Part shown: positions 52,278 to 60,819 of the stretch, in pieces
Numbering within the stretch: the first letter of the stretch is position 1
How the letters are laid out: every line of letters begins with the position of its first letter
Source of the DNA: Micromonospora chersina
GTDB lineage: Bacteria > Actinomycetota > Actinomycetes > Mycobacteriales > Micromonosporaceae
Direction: 5' to 3'
Assembly (NCBI RefSeq): GCF_900091475.1
Contig: NZ_FMIB01000002.1
Span: forward strand, 4,092,001-4,156,000
DNA: 64,000 bases
Translations under genes and position numbers: made by a program
The notes under the pieces: model-generated
Seen by the model: the letters and a program-made list of their open reading frames with translations, nothing else
The model's database searches: none
Told to the model about the DNA's origin: nothing

Positions 52278-52296
52278 CCGACGTTCGCGGTGCGGA

Positions 52297-52587
52297 TCAG
52301 GCGGGGTAGCCCGAACCCGGCCGGCGCACCTCGCGGTACTCCTCGCGCACGACCCGGTCGTCCTGCACCGGCACGACCGGCTCGGCCACGACGCGCTCGC
52401 GCACCGGGGCGGCCACCACGCGGCGGCGGCTGTTCCAGAAGTAGAGCGTGGTGAGCAGGCCCGCCACACCGGCGAGCATGAGCACCCAACCCACCACGTT
52501 CAGGTTCAGCCACCCCAGGTTGGCGTCGATGGCGAACGCGAAGATCGCGCCGAGCGCGATCAGGAAGATGCTGGCACCGATGCCCAT
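52297..52587 (-). CDS. DUF6458-like small membrane protein (paralog a)
   Basis: 96 residues from the ATG at 52587 after AAGGAGG; a longer frame upstream has no support. Two helices: GASIFLIALGAIFAFAI (about 3-19) and VVGWVLMLAGVAGLLTTLYFW (about 29-49), then a cytoplasmic tail rich in Arg, Val and Glu (RERVVAEPVVPVQDDRVVREEY). The GIGxxIFLIALGAI start is typical of DUF6458. A paralog lies at 53269-53538 on the other side of a SixA-type phosphatase gene. Function unknown. Confidence 0.8.
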   Translation of the reverse strand: MGIGASIFLIALGAIFAFAIDANLGWLNLNVVGWVLMLAGVAGLLTTLYFWNSRRRVVAAPVRERVVAEPVVPVQDDRVVREEYREVRRPGSGYPA

Positions 52588-52703
52588 GACGTCGCCTCCT
52601 TGGCGTCCTGCTGGCGTTTCCTGCCCGCCGCGGCCATGGATGAGGTAGCGGCACACATCGACATACCCAGGCGCTCGGATCGCCAATCAGGCAAGCTGAG
52701 CGC

Positions 52704-53240
52704 ATGACCGACGGCACGAACCAGCAGCGGACGTTGGTGCTGTTGCGGCACGCCAAGGCCGAGCAGTCCCCGGCGGACCCGGACGAGGAGCGGCCGCTGA
52801 CCGCACGCGGGCACGCCGACGCGGCGGCGGCCGGCGCCTGGCTGGCCCGGCACGCGCTGCTTCCCGACGTGGTGCTCTGCTCGACCGCCCGGCGGACCAG
52901 GCAGACCTGGCACGGGGTGGCGCTGGGCGCGACCGGGTCCCCGCCGGAGGGGGGTCCGACGGGGCCGGTGCCGGCGGTGCGCTACGAGCCGGCCGCGTAC
53001 GAGGCGCACCCGGACGGGCTGCTGGACCTGGTCCGGAGGGTCGACCCGGACGCCCGCTACGTGCTGCTGATCGCCCACAATCCCGGCATCTCGCTGCTCT
53101 CCGCGCTGCTCGACCCCGAGCGGGCGGATCCGGACGGGCTGCGCACCACGGACCTGGTCGTGCATCGGCCCACCACCCGGTGGGCCGACCTGGCGCCGGG
53201 CGGGGCGCCGATCACGGCCCGGCACACCGCACGCGGCTGA
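52704..53240 (+). CDS. SixA-type phosphohistidine phosphatase (histidine phosphatase superfamily)
   Basis: 178 residues. RHAKAE near residue 15 holds the nucleophilic His, followed by the second catalytic region SDVVLCSTARRTRQTW and LLIAHNPGIS with the second His. Lacks a signal peptide. SixA dephosphorylates phospho-His in phosphotransfer proteins; other substrates are possible for this fold. It stands between two paralogous DUF6458 genes on the opposite strand. Insert ATGSPPEGGPTGPV is longer than in E. coli SixA. Confidence 0.85.
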   Translation: MTDGTNQQRTLVLLRHAKAEQSPADPDEERPLTARGHADAAAAGAWLARHALLPDVVLCSTARRTRQTWHGVALGATGSPPEGGPTGPVPAVRYEPAAYEAHPDGLLDLVRRVDPDARYVLLIAHNPGISLLSALLDPERADPDGLRTTDLVVHRPTTRWADLAPGGAPITARHTARG

Positions 53241-53262
53241 GCCCACCCGGGCGGGTGGGCTC
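53239..53262. terminator. Bidirectional hairpin terminator
   Basis: 10-bp stem (GAGCCCACCC and complement) with a GGGC loop, overlapping the stop of the phosphatase gene and ahead of the convergent gene ending at 53269. Confidence 0.7.
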
Positions 53263-53268
53263 GGCCGG

Positions 53269-53538
53269 TCAGGACGGCGGCGCGGTGGGCGGCGGCGGGT
53301 CCGGCGGCGGGGGCATCATGGCGGTCGGGTGGGACAGCCGGTTCTCCTCCACGATGAGCGTGCGTGCGCGCTTGCGCCGGTCCTGCCAGAACCAGAGCGT
53401 GGTGAGCAGCACGCCCAGTCCGGCCAGGATGAACACCCAGCCGACCGCGCGCAGGTCGATCCACCAGACGTTGGCCCGGATGGCGAAGGTCATGATCGCG
53501 CCGAGCGCGATGAGAAAGATGGCGCTGCCAATGCCCAT
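53269..53538 (-). CDS. DUF6458-like small membrane protein (paralog b)
   Basis: 89 residues from the ATG at 53538. Same architecture as 52297-52587: GSAIFLIALGAIMTFAI, AVGWVFILAGLGVLLTTLWFW, then DRRKRARTLIVEEN and a Pro-rich end (MMPPPPDPPPPTAPPS). The aligned helices are nearly identical between paralogs, and the tails differ. Function unknown. It lies 173 bp before the acyl-CoA dehydrogenase's end, same strand, with a terminator between. Confidence 0.8.
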   Translation of the reverse strand: MGIGSAIFLIALGAIMTFAIRANVWWIDLRAVGWVFILAGLGVLLTTLWFWQDRRKRARTLIVEENRLSHPTAMMPPPPDPPPPTAPPS

Positions 53539-53643
53539 GTGCGCTGCACTCCCCCGTGCGGTGGCCCTTGGGCGTGCCCTGTCGTGGTCCGCGACGGTTA
53601 CCCGCCATGCGGCCGGCCTACCGGCCAGGGGCGGAAAACACGG

Positions 53644-53678
53644 CGGCGGCCGGCGAGCTGTGCGCTCGCCGGCCGCCG
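53644..53678 (-). terminator. Terminator after the acyl-CoA dehydrogenase
   Basis: 14-bp stem (CGGCGGCCGGCGAG and complement), 7-nt loop, 34 bp beyond the stop. Confidence 0.75.
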
Positions 53679-53712
53679 GCCGGTCGTCAGGGTCGAATCA
53701 CCCCCTGGGGGA

Positions 53713-55569
53713 TCAGAACGCCTCCTCCGGGAGGTCCATGATCTCCAGGTCGGCGCCCTCGATGATCCGCCGGTCGGCGCCGATGCGGGGCAGCACCTCG
53801 CGGGCGAAGAACCGGGCGGCGGCCACCTTGCCGGTGTAGAACGCCTTGTCGCTGGCGGAGACCTCGCCGCCGAGGGCCTTCAGCGCCACGTCCGCCTGCT
53901 TCTGGAGCAGCCAGCCGACCACCAGGTCGCCGATCGCCAGCAGGAACCGGCGGCTGCTCAGGCCGACCTTGTAGAGGGCGCGGGCGTCGCCGCCCTGGGC
54001 CTCGGTCAGCCAGCCCATCATCACGCCGAGGATGTTCTGGATCTCGCCGAGCGCCTTGCCGAGCGCCTGCCGCTCCTCCTTGAGCTGGCCGTTGCCGGCC
54101 TCGGAGGCGATGAACTCCTGGATCTCGCCGGCGACCGCCATGAGCGCCTTGCCGTTGTCCCGGACGATCTTCCGGAAGATCAGGTCGAGGCTCTGGATCG
54201 CGGTCGTGCCCTCGTACAGGGTGTCGATCTTGGCGTCCCGGACGTACTGCTCCAGGGGGTAGTCCTGGAGGAAGCCGGAGCCGCCGAAGGTCTGGAGCGA
54301 CTCGTGGCCGAGCAGCTCGTACGCCCGCTCCGAGCCGACACCCTTGACCAGCGGGAGGAGCAGGTCGTTGACCCGCTTGGCCAGCTTGGTGGCCTTCTCG
54401 TCGCCGGCCGCCTCGGCGACCGCCACCTTGTCCTGCCAGGTGGCCGTGTAGCAGACCAGCGCCCGCAGGCCCTCGGCGTACGACTTCTGCATGAGCAGCG
54501 AGCGGCGCACGTCCGGGTGGTGGGTGATCGTCACCCGCGGGGCGGTCTTGTCGGTCTGCTGGACCAGGTCGGCCCCCTGCACCCGGTTCTTGGCGTACTC
54601 CAGGGCGTTCAGGTAACCGGTGGAGAGGGTGGCGATCGCCTTGGTGCCGACCATCATCCGGGCGTACTCGATGATCATGAACATCTGCCGGATGCCGTCG
54701 TGCTTCTCGCCGAGCAGCCAACCCTTGGCCGGCACGCCGTGCTCGCCGAAGGTCACCTCGCAGGTGTTGGAGACCTTCAGGCCCATCTTGTGCTCGACGT
54801 TCGTGGCGAAGACGCCGTTGCGCTCGCCCAGCTCGCCGGTCTCCTCGTCGAAGTGGAACTTCGGCACGACGAAGAGGGACAGGCCCTTGGTGCCCGGGCC
54901 GCCGACGCCCTCGACGCCGACCGGGCGGGCCAGCACGTAGTGGACGATGTTGTCGGTCAGGTCGTGCTCGCCCGAGGTGATGAAGCGCTTCACGCCCTCG
55001 ATGTGCCACGAGCCGTCAGGCTGCTGGATCGCCCGGGTGCGACCGGCGCCCACGTCCGAGCCGGCGTCCGGCTCGGTCAGCACCATGGTCGAGCCCCACT
55101 GCTTCTCGATGAAGAGGCGGGCCCACTTCTTCTGCTGCTCGGTGCCCTCGACGTGCAGCACGTGCGCGAAGGACGGGCCGGAGGCGTACATCCAGATCGG
55201 GGCGTTGGCGCCGAGCACCAGCTCGGCGAGCGACCACCAGAGGGCGCGCGGGGCGTTGGTGCCGCCGAGGGCCTCCGGCAGGTCCAGCCGCCAGAACTCC
55301 GAGTCCATGAACGCCTGGTAGGACTTCTTGAACGACTCCGGCAGCGGCGCGGTGTGCGTCGCCGGGTCGAAGACCGGCGGGTTGCGGTCGCTGTCCGAGT
55401 AGCTGGCGGCCAGGTCCTCGCGGGCCAGGCGGTCGACCTCGGAGAGGAAGCTACGGGCGGTGTCGACGTCCAGGTCCGTGTACGGCGCCTGGCCGAACGT
55501 CCGGTCCGCCCCGAAGACCTCGAAGAGGTTGAACTCGAGGTCCCGAAGGTTGCTCTTGTAGTGGGTCAT
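53713..55569 (-). CDS. Acyl-CoA dehydrogenase (FadE-type)
   Basis: 618 residues, longer than short-chain enzymes because of an about 80-residue N-terminal extension ([19 protein letters not shown]) and a C-terminal domain. FAD-binding region [12 protein letters not shown]; substrate loop; base [15 protein letters not shown] with the catalytic Glu; [20 protein letters not shown]. It introduces the trans-2,3 double bond in acyl-CoA with electrons passed to ETF. The N-terminal [10 protein letters not shown] motif is shared by actinobacterial fatty acid FadE proteins. It lies alone; a dyad is upstream. Confidence 0.93.
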   Translation of the reverse strand: MTHYKSNLRDLEFNLFEVFGADRTFGQAPYTDLDVDTARSFLSEVDRLAREDLAASYSDSDRNPPVFDPATHTAPLPESFKKSYQAFMDSEFWRLDLPEALGGTNAPRALWWSLAELVLGANAPIWMYASGPSFAHVLHVEGTEQQKKWARLFIEKQWGSTMVLTEPDAGSDVGAGRTRAIQQPDGSWHIEGVKRFITSGEHDLTDNIVHYVLARPVGVEGVGGPGTKGLSLFVVPKFHFDEETGELGERNGVFATNVEHKMGLKVSNTCEVTFGEHGVPAKGWLLGEKHDGIRQMFMIIEYARMMVGTKAIATLSTGYLNALEYAKNRVQGADLVQQTDKTAPRVTITHHPDVRRSLLMQKSYAEGLRALVCYTATWQDKVAVAEAAGDEKATKLAKRVNDLLLPLVKGVGSERAYELLGHESLQTFGGSGFLQDYPLEQYVRDAKIDTLYEGTTAIQSLDLIFRKIVRDNGKALMAVAGEIQEFIASEAGNGQLKEERQALGKALGEIQNILGVMMGWLTEAQGGDARALYKVGLSSRRFLLAIGDLVVGWLLQKQADVALKALGGEVSASDKAFYTGKVAAARFFAREVLPRIGADRRIIEGADLEIMDLPEEAF

Positions 55570-55596
55570 GCTCGCTGGCCCCGCTTCCGGACAGGT

Positions 55597-55612
55597 GTTA
55601 CCGATCAGTAAC
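55597..55612. promoter_or_regulatory. Dyad upstream of the acyl-CoA dehydrogenase
   Basis: GTTAC-CGATCA-GTAAC: 5-bp arms, 6-nt spacer, 28 bp before the start on the minus strand. Resembles TetR-type fatty-acid operators in shape, but no regulator gene is nearby. Confidence 0.4.
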
Positions 55613-55709
55613 TCCAGACTGTATTACTCGCCGGTAGCCAACGACAAGCCGATCTCGGAAGTGACAGCGATTACACACTTCCCGTTCACCCGATGGGCCG
55701 ACCGCCGGC

Positions 55710-56837
55710 TCAGCTCTCCGCCGCGCCGACCTCCCAGCTCGGCACGGGCGCCGCGGTGGCGCTGCGCGGCCCGGTGTACTCCATGAGGACCAGCGCGATG
55801 TCGTCGTCGAGCCGGCCGTGCACCCACTCGACAAGGGCGGTCTCCAGTGAGGCGAGACCGTCGGCGACGGTGCCGTGGCCGAGCAGCCGCCAGGCCCGGT
55901 CGGCGGTCGGGAAGAACTCCCCGTCCCGGCGCGCCTCGCCCAGCCCGTCGGTGAAGAGGAGCAGGCGGTCGCCGGGCTCCAGCCGCTCGACCCGGGGCCG
56001 GACCACCGGCATGAAGCCGAGCGGCGGCGCGGGCGCGGGCGGTTCCAGCGGGATCACCGCGCCCCGGCGCAGCAGCAGCGGCGGCGGGTGGCCGCAGTTG
56101 ACGATGGTGAGTGTGCCGCCCCGCTCCTCGACCAGCGCGGCGGTCACGAAGTCCTCGTCGCCCACGTTGCGGGCCACCGCCCGGTCCAGGTCGGTCACCA
56201 CGGCGCGCAGGTCGGCCCGCTCGTACGCCACGTGCCGGTAGGAGCCGAGGACGATGCTCGCCAGCCGGACCGCGTCCAGCCCCTTGCCGCGCACGTCACC
56301 GATGATCATGCGGACGCCGTACGGGGTGTCCATCGCCTCGTAGAGGTCGCCGCCGATCTCGGCGGTCGCCGTGGAGGAGATGTAGCGGGCGGCCACCGCC
56401 AGCGTGCCGACCTGTGGGCCCAGCGGCCGGAGCACCGCCTGCTGGGCGACCGAGGCGAGCCGGGACAGCTCGGCGATCCGCTCGGACTGGCGCTGGCGTA
56501 CCGCCGCCACGGCGCCGGCGATCGCGGTGGCCAGCGCGATGCCGGCCACGTTGACCGCGGTGACCAGCGACATGGTCTGCTCGGCGAGGGCGAACGCGGC
56601 CCCGATCCCGGTGGCGAGCAGGCCCACCCCGAGCACCACCCGCCAGGACGCGAGCGCGGCGGCGAGGAACGGGGCGGCCACCATCAGCGCGACGTAGTGC
56701 GCGGGACGGCCGTCGGCCAGTTCCACGGCGGAGACGATCGCGAGCAGCGCGAGGGCCGCGCCGAGACCGGCGCGGGATCCGGGGCTCAGCGGGCCGTGGC
56801 CCGACTGGAAGGGTTGCGTGCGTACACCGCACAGCAT
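55710..56837 (-). CDS. Membrane PP2C/SpoIIE-type phosphatase (serine/threonine)
   Basis: 375 residues from the ATG at 56837; starts at GTG 56825 or 56933 are possible. N-terminal membrane region with about six hydrophobic segments (GAALALLAIVSAVELA; ALMVAAPFLAAALASWRVVLGVGLLATGIGAAFALA; VAGIALATAIAGAVAAV), then a SpoIIE/PP2C_2 domain: ARYISSTATAEIGGDLYEAM, MIIGDVRGKGLDAVRLAS, VNCGHPPPLLLRRG and LLLFTDGLGEARRDG. Metal-binding Asp residues are in GGDLYE, GDVRGKG and TDG. Such enzymes act on anti-sigma antagonists in partner-switching; no partner genes are nearby. Confidence 0.9.
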   Translation of the reverse strand: MLCGVRTQPFQSGHGPLSPGSRAGLGAALALLAIVSAVELADGRPAHYVALMVAAPFLAAALASWRVVLGVGLLATGIGAAFALAEQTMSLVTAVNVAGIALATAIAGAVAAVRQRQSERIAELSRLASVAQQAVLRPLGPQVGTLAVAARYISSTATAEIGGDLYEAMDTPYGVRMIIGDVRGKGLDAVRLASIVLGSYRHVAYERADLRAVVTDLDRAVARNVGDEDFVTAALVEERGGTLTIVNCGHPPPLLLRRGAVIPLEPPAPAPPLGFMPVVRPRVERLEPGDRLLLFTDGLGEARRDGEFFPTADRAWRLLGHGTVADGLASLETALVEWVHGRLDDDIALVLMEYTGPRSATAAPVPSWEVGAAES

Positions 56838-56937
56838 GCCTGATGGACGTGAACGGGTGAATGAACCTGGCCCGTCGTCCGAGGATGTTCTGCCCGGCCG
56901 GATCCCGCCGCCGACCCGATCGCCGCCGGTCACCCGG

Positions 56938-57555
56938 TCAGCCGAGGACCTCGTACCTGACGGTCAGCTCGCCGAGGTCGGTCGAGGCGATCGCGGCGAA
57001 GGCGGCCCGGGACAGGTCGATGCACCGGCCGTCGATGTACGGGCCGCGGTCGTTGATCCGCACCACGACCGACTTGCCGTTGGTCGGGTTGGTCACCCGG
57101 ACCCTCGTGTTGAAGGGCAGGGTCTTGTGCGCGGCGGTCAGCGCGTCCGGGTTGAACGTCTCGCCGTTGGCCGTCATCTGGCCCTCGTCGTAGAAGGACG
57201 CGCCGCAGGAGCCGCTGTCCACGACCTTCGGGGCGGTGGTGGTCTTCTTCGCGGTCGGCTTCGGGCTGGCGGTCCGGGTCTTGCTCCGGGAGGCCGCCTG
57301 CGTCCGGGTCGGGGTGGCCTTCGGCGAGGGGCTGAGGCTCGGCGACGCGCTCGGCGAGGCGGAGGGGGACGCCGAGGTGGGGGCGAGGGTGCTGGGCAGG
57401 GCCTCGACCGCGGCCGGCCCGGCGGCGGGCTCGGCCGAGGTGAGCTGGACCGCGCCGACGGTGCCGCCGACGGCCAGCACCACGCCGACGGCCGCGGTGG
57501 CGGCGATGCCGGCCGGCGAGGAGAACTTGCGGGTACGAAGGTGCCTACCAGCCAC
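56938..57555 (-). CDS. RlpA-like septal ring lytic transglycosylase / double-psi beta-barrel protein
   Basis: 205 residues. An N-terminal membrane segment ([21 protein letters not shown], about 18-38) serves as signal or anchor; a Ser/Pro/Thr and Lys-rich linker follows (about 55-110), then a DPBB domain: [66 protein letters not shown]. Asp in NDRGPY and His in AAHKTLP match the catalytic-site region of RlpA-like enzymes. It probably acts on peptidoglycan outside the membrane, on strands lacking stem peptides in RlpA. Confidence 0.9.
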   Translation of the reverse strand: MAGRHLRTRKFSSPAGIAATAAVGVVLAVGGTVGAVQLTSAEPAAGPAAVEALPSTLAPTSASPSASPSASPSLSPSPKATPTRTQAASRSKTRTASPKPTAKKTTTAPKVVDSGSCGASFYDEGQMTANGETFNPDALTAAHKTLPFNTRVRVTNPTNGKSVVVRINDRGPYIDGRCIDLSRAAFAAIASTDLGELTVRYEVLG

Positions 57556-57760
57556 CGCCGGTCCTTTCGTCTGCTGAACAAACTGGCTCGGACCGTAACG
57601 AGAGAAGCACTTCCGAAGTCAACGTGATCATGGTGCTATGCCCGCATTTACCCCGGTACGTGTAGCCGATCGAACCAGCGCCACTCCACCGAACGGAGGA
57701 ATCAGCGCTGGCCGAGGGCGGTGCGACAGCGCCTGGCACCGGTGCCCCAGGATGGGGGGC

Positions 57761-58300
57761 GTGCTGAGCCGACGCCTGGTCGAGCTGTTCCGCTGGGTCG
57801 ACCCCGGCCCGGGGAGCAGTCACCTCGTCAGTGACCTCTCCGGCTGGTGGCGGGATCCCGAGGTGCTCGCCGGGGTCGGGCCCGCCCTGGCCGGCCTCTT
57901 CCCGGCCGCCCGGCCGACCGTGGTGATCGCCCCCGAGGTGACCGGGCTGCTGCTGGGTCCACTGGTCGCGGTGGCCGCCGGCGCGGGGTTCCTGCCGGCG
58001 TACAAGGACGGCGGGGAGCGGCGCCGGGTCGGGCCGATGCGCTGGGCCGAGACACCCCCGGACTACCGGGGCCGGCAGCTCCGGATCGGCGTGGACGCCC
58101 GCCGGCTGGGCCCCGGCGACCGGGTGCTGCTTGCCGACGACTGGGTGGCCACCGGGGCGCAGCTCGACGCGCTGCACCGCCTGGTCCGGGACAGCGGGGC
58201 CGAGTTCGTGGGCACCGCCGCGCTCGTGGCGACCTGTCCGGCGCCGGTCGCCGAGCGGCTCCGGCTGCGCGCACTGCTCACCGGGGAACAGCTGCCCTGA
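57761..58300 (+). CDS. Phosphoribosyltransferase family protein
   Basis: 179 residues from the GTG at 57761 with AGGA 8 nt before; a longer start at 57638 exists but lacks a ribosome site. The PRPP motif VLLADDWVATGAQLDAL is present (usually V[I/L]xVDDxxTTG); the Trp replaces the common hydrophobic residue. The hood region AAGAGFLPAYKDGGERRRVGPMRW is typical of adenine/xanthine-like phosphoribosyltransferases, with substrate unknown. A 95-bp gap separates it from the RlpA gene on the opposite strand, and it is followed by a questin oxidase-like gene. Confidence 0.8.
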   Translation: MLSRRLVELFRWVDPGPGSSHLVSDLSGWWRDPEVLAGVGPALAGLFPAARPTVVIAPEVTGLLLGPLVAVAAGAGFLPAYKDGGERRRVGPMRWAETPPDYRGRQLRIGVDARRLGPGDRVLLADDWVATGAQLDALHRLVRDSGAEFVGTAALVATCPAPVAERLRLRALLTGEQLP

Positions 58301-58340
58301 GGGTTGACCTGAAGGGCGCTTCAACTCCGAGGATCGGACC

Positions 58341-59360
58341 ATGGACGACGGCATCCTCGACGAGGCGTACCAACGGCTGCACCGGACCGGCCCGGAGTTC
58401 GAAGGCTGGCTCTCGAACCACGGACCGATGGCGGTCGAGGCGCTGGTCCGCCACGGCCACGGCGCCCGGGTGCACCGCTGGCTGGACGACTACCTGCGCC
58501 GGCTCGACGAGCTGCCCCGCGGCCTGCGTCCGGTCGACGACTGGCGGGCCGCGCTGGGCGACCCGAAACGGGCCGGCGACTGGCTCGCCCACTTCGACCG
58601 GGAGCTGCGCGAGCGACCCTGGCGCGAGGTGCTCGGCGAATGGTGGCCACGGCTGCTGCCGGGCATCGCGGCCGGCGCCACACACGGGGTGATCCGGGTC
58701 GGGCACGCGGTGCGGGTGCTGCGCAGCGACGGGGAGAACCCGAAGCGGCTGGCCGAGCTGGGCCAGGCGCTCGGTTACTGGGCCGCGCGCTGGCAGCCGG
58801 TGCCCGGCGCCGGCCCGCTCACCGGGCGGTCCGACGTGCCGGCCGCGCTCGCCGCGGTGCCCCGGATCCCGACGCAGACCGGCGGGATCCGGGACCGGCT
58901 GGGCCGGCTGCCCGACCTGCCCGGGTGGTCCGGCGCGGTGTCGGCGCTGCGCCCGCCGGTCGACCCGGCCGGAGCCGAGCGGACCCTCACCGAGCTGGTG
59001 CACCGGGCCGGGCTCGACTACCTCCGGTTCGGGCACGGCAACCCGGTGATGCTGGTGCACGCGGTGACCGCGCCGACCGCTGTGCTGCGTACCCTGCCGG
59101 CCCTGGATCCGGCGCTCTGGGCGCCGAGCGTCGCCGCGGCCTGGTCCGCCACGGCCGCCGTGACCTCGGTGTACGCCCCACCCACGCCGGCCCCCGCACC
59201 GGCGGTGAGCGACGGCGGGCCCGCTGAGGTGTTCGCCCGGGCCGCCCGGCACGGCGACGCGCACGTGGTGAAGCTGGCCGACGCGGTGCTGGAGGCGCAC
59301 GCCGCCACGGGCGACGCCCGGGTGCTGGCCGCCGCCGGCTACGCCGGTCAGCTCATCTGA
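58341..59360 (+). CDS. Questin oxidase-like protein (DUF4243)
   Basis: 339 residues from the ATG at 58341 (GAGGAT upstream). Helical protein with NHGPMAVEALVRHGHGARVHRWLDDYLRRLDEL, LPGIAAGATHGVIRVGHAVR and many His residues at N-terminal third, as in questin oxidase-like (DUF4243) proteins. In fungi questin oxidase opens an anthraquinone ring; bacterial members are uncharacterised. It is a single gene 40 bp after the phosphoribosyltransferase gene; cotranscription is likely. No flavin-binding motif is visible. Confidence 0.75.
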   Translation: MDDGILDEAYQRLHRTGPEFEGWLSNHGPMAVEALVRHGHGARVHRWLDDYLRRLDELPRGLRPVDDWRAALGDPKRAGDWLAHFDRELRERPWREVLGEWWPRLLPGIAAGATHGVIRVGHAVRVLRSDGENPKRLAELGQALGYWAARWQPVPGAGPLTGRSDVPAALAAVPRIPTQTGGIRDRLGRLPDLPGWSGAVSALRPPVDPAGAERTLTELVHRAGLDYLRFGHGNPVMLVHAVTAPTAVLRTLPALDPALWAPSVAAAWSATAAVTSVYAPPTPAPAPAVSDGGPAEVFARAARHGDAHVVKLADAVLEAHAATGDARVLAAAGYAGQLI

Positions 59361-59453
59361 CGAAGTCCTCGACGGCGGAGCAGACCCGGCCCGGTCCCTG
59401 GGGGCGGGCGAAATCCCGCGACGGGCCGACGGCCGGCCGTTAGCCTCGGCAGG

Positions 59454-59888
59454 ATGTGGCCCCGCATCGGTGGACTCCGCACCCTCGCCCTCGGCACGCC
59501 CGGCGAGCTGCGCACCACCCTCAACACCCTCGTCCTGTCGGGCGTGAAGACCGCCACGGCCGGCCTGCTGACCGACGAGTACGCCGCCGAGAACGAGGAG
59601 TTGGAACACGTCGGCGAACGGCTGGTCCTGGTCGACGACGACGACAAGCTGATCGGCGTCGTCGAGGTCACCGGCGTCGAGGTGGTCCGCTTCGCCGACG
59701 TGTCCTGGGACTTCGCCCGTGCCGAGGGGGAGGGCGACCGGTCCATCGAGGAGTGGCGCGAGGGGCACCGCCGCTACTGGGCCCGGGTCGGCTTTCCCGT
59801 CGACGACGACAGCCAGGTGGTCTGCATCCGGTTCCGGCTGGTCTCCGCAGGGGACGGCGGGATCAGCACCGGCGACCTGGGCACCTGA
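59454..59888 (+). CDS. ASCH domain protein
   Basis: 144 residues. LRTLALGTPGELRTTLNTLVLSGVKTATAGLLTDEYAAENEELEHVGERLVLVDDDDKLIGVVEVTGVEVVRFADVSWDFARAEGEGDRSIEEWREGHR contains the ASCH fold with the GVKTATA loop and EGEGDRS helix. The ASCH domain binds RNA or N4-acetylcytidine-type nucleosides in its family; the E. coli YqfB amidohydrolase is one example. Substrate unknown here. Ends 3 bp before the convergent LLM gene. Confidence 0.85.
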   Translation: MWPRIGGLRTLALGTPGELRTTLNTLVLSGVKTATAGLLTDEYAAENEELEHVGERLVLVDDDDKLIGVVEVTGVEVVRFADVSWDFARAEGEGDRSIEEWREGHRRYWARVGFPVDDDSQVVCIRFRLVSAGDGGISTGDLGT

Positions 59889-59891
59889 CGG

Positions 59892-60770
59892 TCAGGCCCG
59901 GCGCAGCTCCGGCAGCAGCTCCGCCGCCTCGACCAGCACCGCCTCGTCGCCCGCGTACCAGCTGCTGGCGCGCGGCCAGTGGGTCACCACGTCGGTGAAG
60001 CCCAGCCGCGCGGCCCGGGCCACCTGCTCGGCGAAGAAATCCGCGCTGCGCAGCGAGAAGACCGGCGCCGAGTCCAGCGACAGGTAGCGGTCCAAAGTGG
60101 CCGGGTCGCGCCCGGCCTGCTCCAGCGTCGCGTCCAGCCGGGCGGACAGCTCCGCCACGGTCGACCACCAGCTCTCCAGGTCGTCGCCGCCCAGCCCGGT
60201 GGTCACCCAGCCCTGCCCGAAGCGGGCGACCAGCCGCATCGAGCGGGGCCCGTTCGCGGCGACCACGAACGGCACCCGGGGCTGCTGGACGCAGCCGGGA
60301 TTGTTCCGCGCGTCGACCGCGGCGAACCACTCGCCCCGCCAGGTCGTGCCGTCCTCCCGCAGGATCAGGTCGAGCAGCTCGGTGAACTCGGCGAACCGGT
60401 CGACCCGCTGCCGGGGCGGCAGGGTCTCCCCGCCGAGAACCGCCGAGTCGAAGCCGATGCCGCCCGCGCCCAGGCCGAGCAGCACCCGGCCCCCGGAGAC
60501 GTCGTCCAGCGCGGTGATCTGCCGGGCGAACGCCGCCGGGTGCCGGAAGTTCGGCGAGGCGACCAGGGTCCCGAGGCGGATCCGGGAGGTCACCGTCGCG
60601 GCGGCGGTGAGCGTGGTCATCGAGTCGAACCAGGGGCCGTCGACCAGGTCGCGCCACCCCAGGTGGTCGTAGGTCCAGGCGTGGTCGAAGCCCCACTCGT
60701 CCGCCTGCTGCCAGCGCCGCCGGGAGTCCGACCAGCGCTGGTCGGGCAGGATCACGATGCCAATTCGCAT
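59892..60770 (-). CDS. LLM class flavin-dependent oxidoreductase
   Basis: 292 residues from the ATG at 60770. TIM barrel with WQQADEWGFDHAWTYDHLGWRDL, TSRIRLGTLVASPNFRHPAAFARQITALDDVSGGRVLLGLGAGG, and VPFVVAANGPRSMRLVARFGQGWVTTG. These are hallmarks of the luciferase-like (F420 or FMN) monooxygenase/reductase family. F420 use is common in actinobacteria but not provable here. Substrate unknown. Converges with the ASCH gene. Confidence 0.9.
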   Translation of the reverse strand: MRIGIVILPDQRWSDSRRRWQQADEWGFDHAWTYDHLGWRDLVDGPWFDSMTTLTAAATVTSRIRLGTLVASPNFRHPAAFARQITALDDVSGGRVLLGLGAGGIGFDSAVLGGETLPPRQRVDRFAEFTELLDLILREDGTTWRGEWFAAVDARNNPGCVQQPRVPFVVAANGPRSMRLVARFGQGWVTTGLGGDDLESWWSTVAELSARLDATLEQAGRDPATLDRYLSLDSAPVFSLRSADFFAEQVARAARLGFTDVVTHWPRASSWYAGDEAVLVEAAELLPELRRA

Positions 60771-60783
60771 GATCGCCAGCGTA

Positions 60784-60814
60784 CGACCCGGGTCGGACAC
60801 GCCGACCCGGGTCG
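60784..60814 (-). terminator. Terminator after the MerR-PP2C gene
   Basis: 12-bp palindrome CGACCCGGGTCG present twice, 7 nt apart, so the two copies pair fully; 5 bp beyond the stop at 60820. Confidence 0.7.
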
Positions 60815-60819
60815 GGGGA

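Noticed and set aside
57556..57760. Possible ydaO-type (c-di-AMP) riboswitch before the RlpA-like gene
   Set aside because: The reverse strand has a hairpin and a CCGGGGTAAAT stretch, but the conserved GGGGACCC and GGGGTGAATC blocks and the pseudoknot partners are missing.
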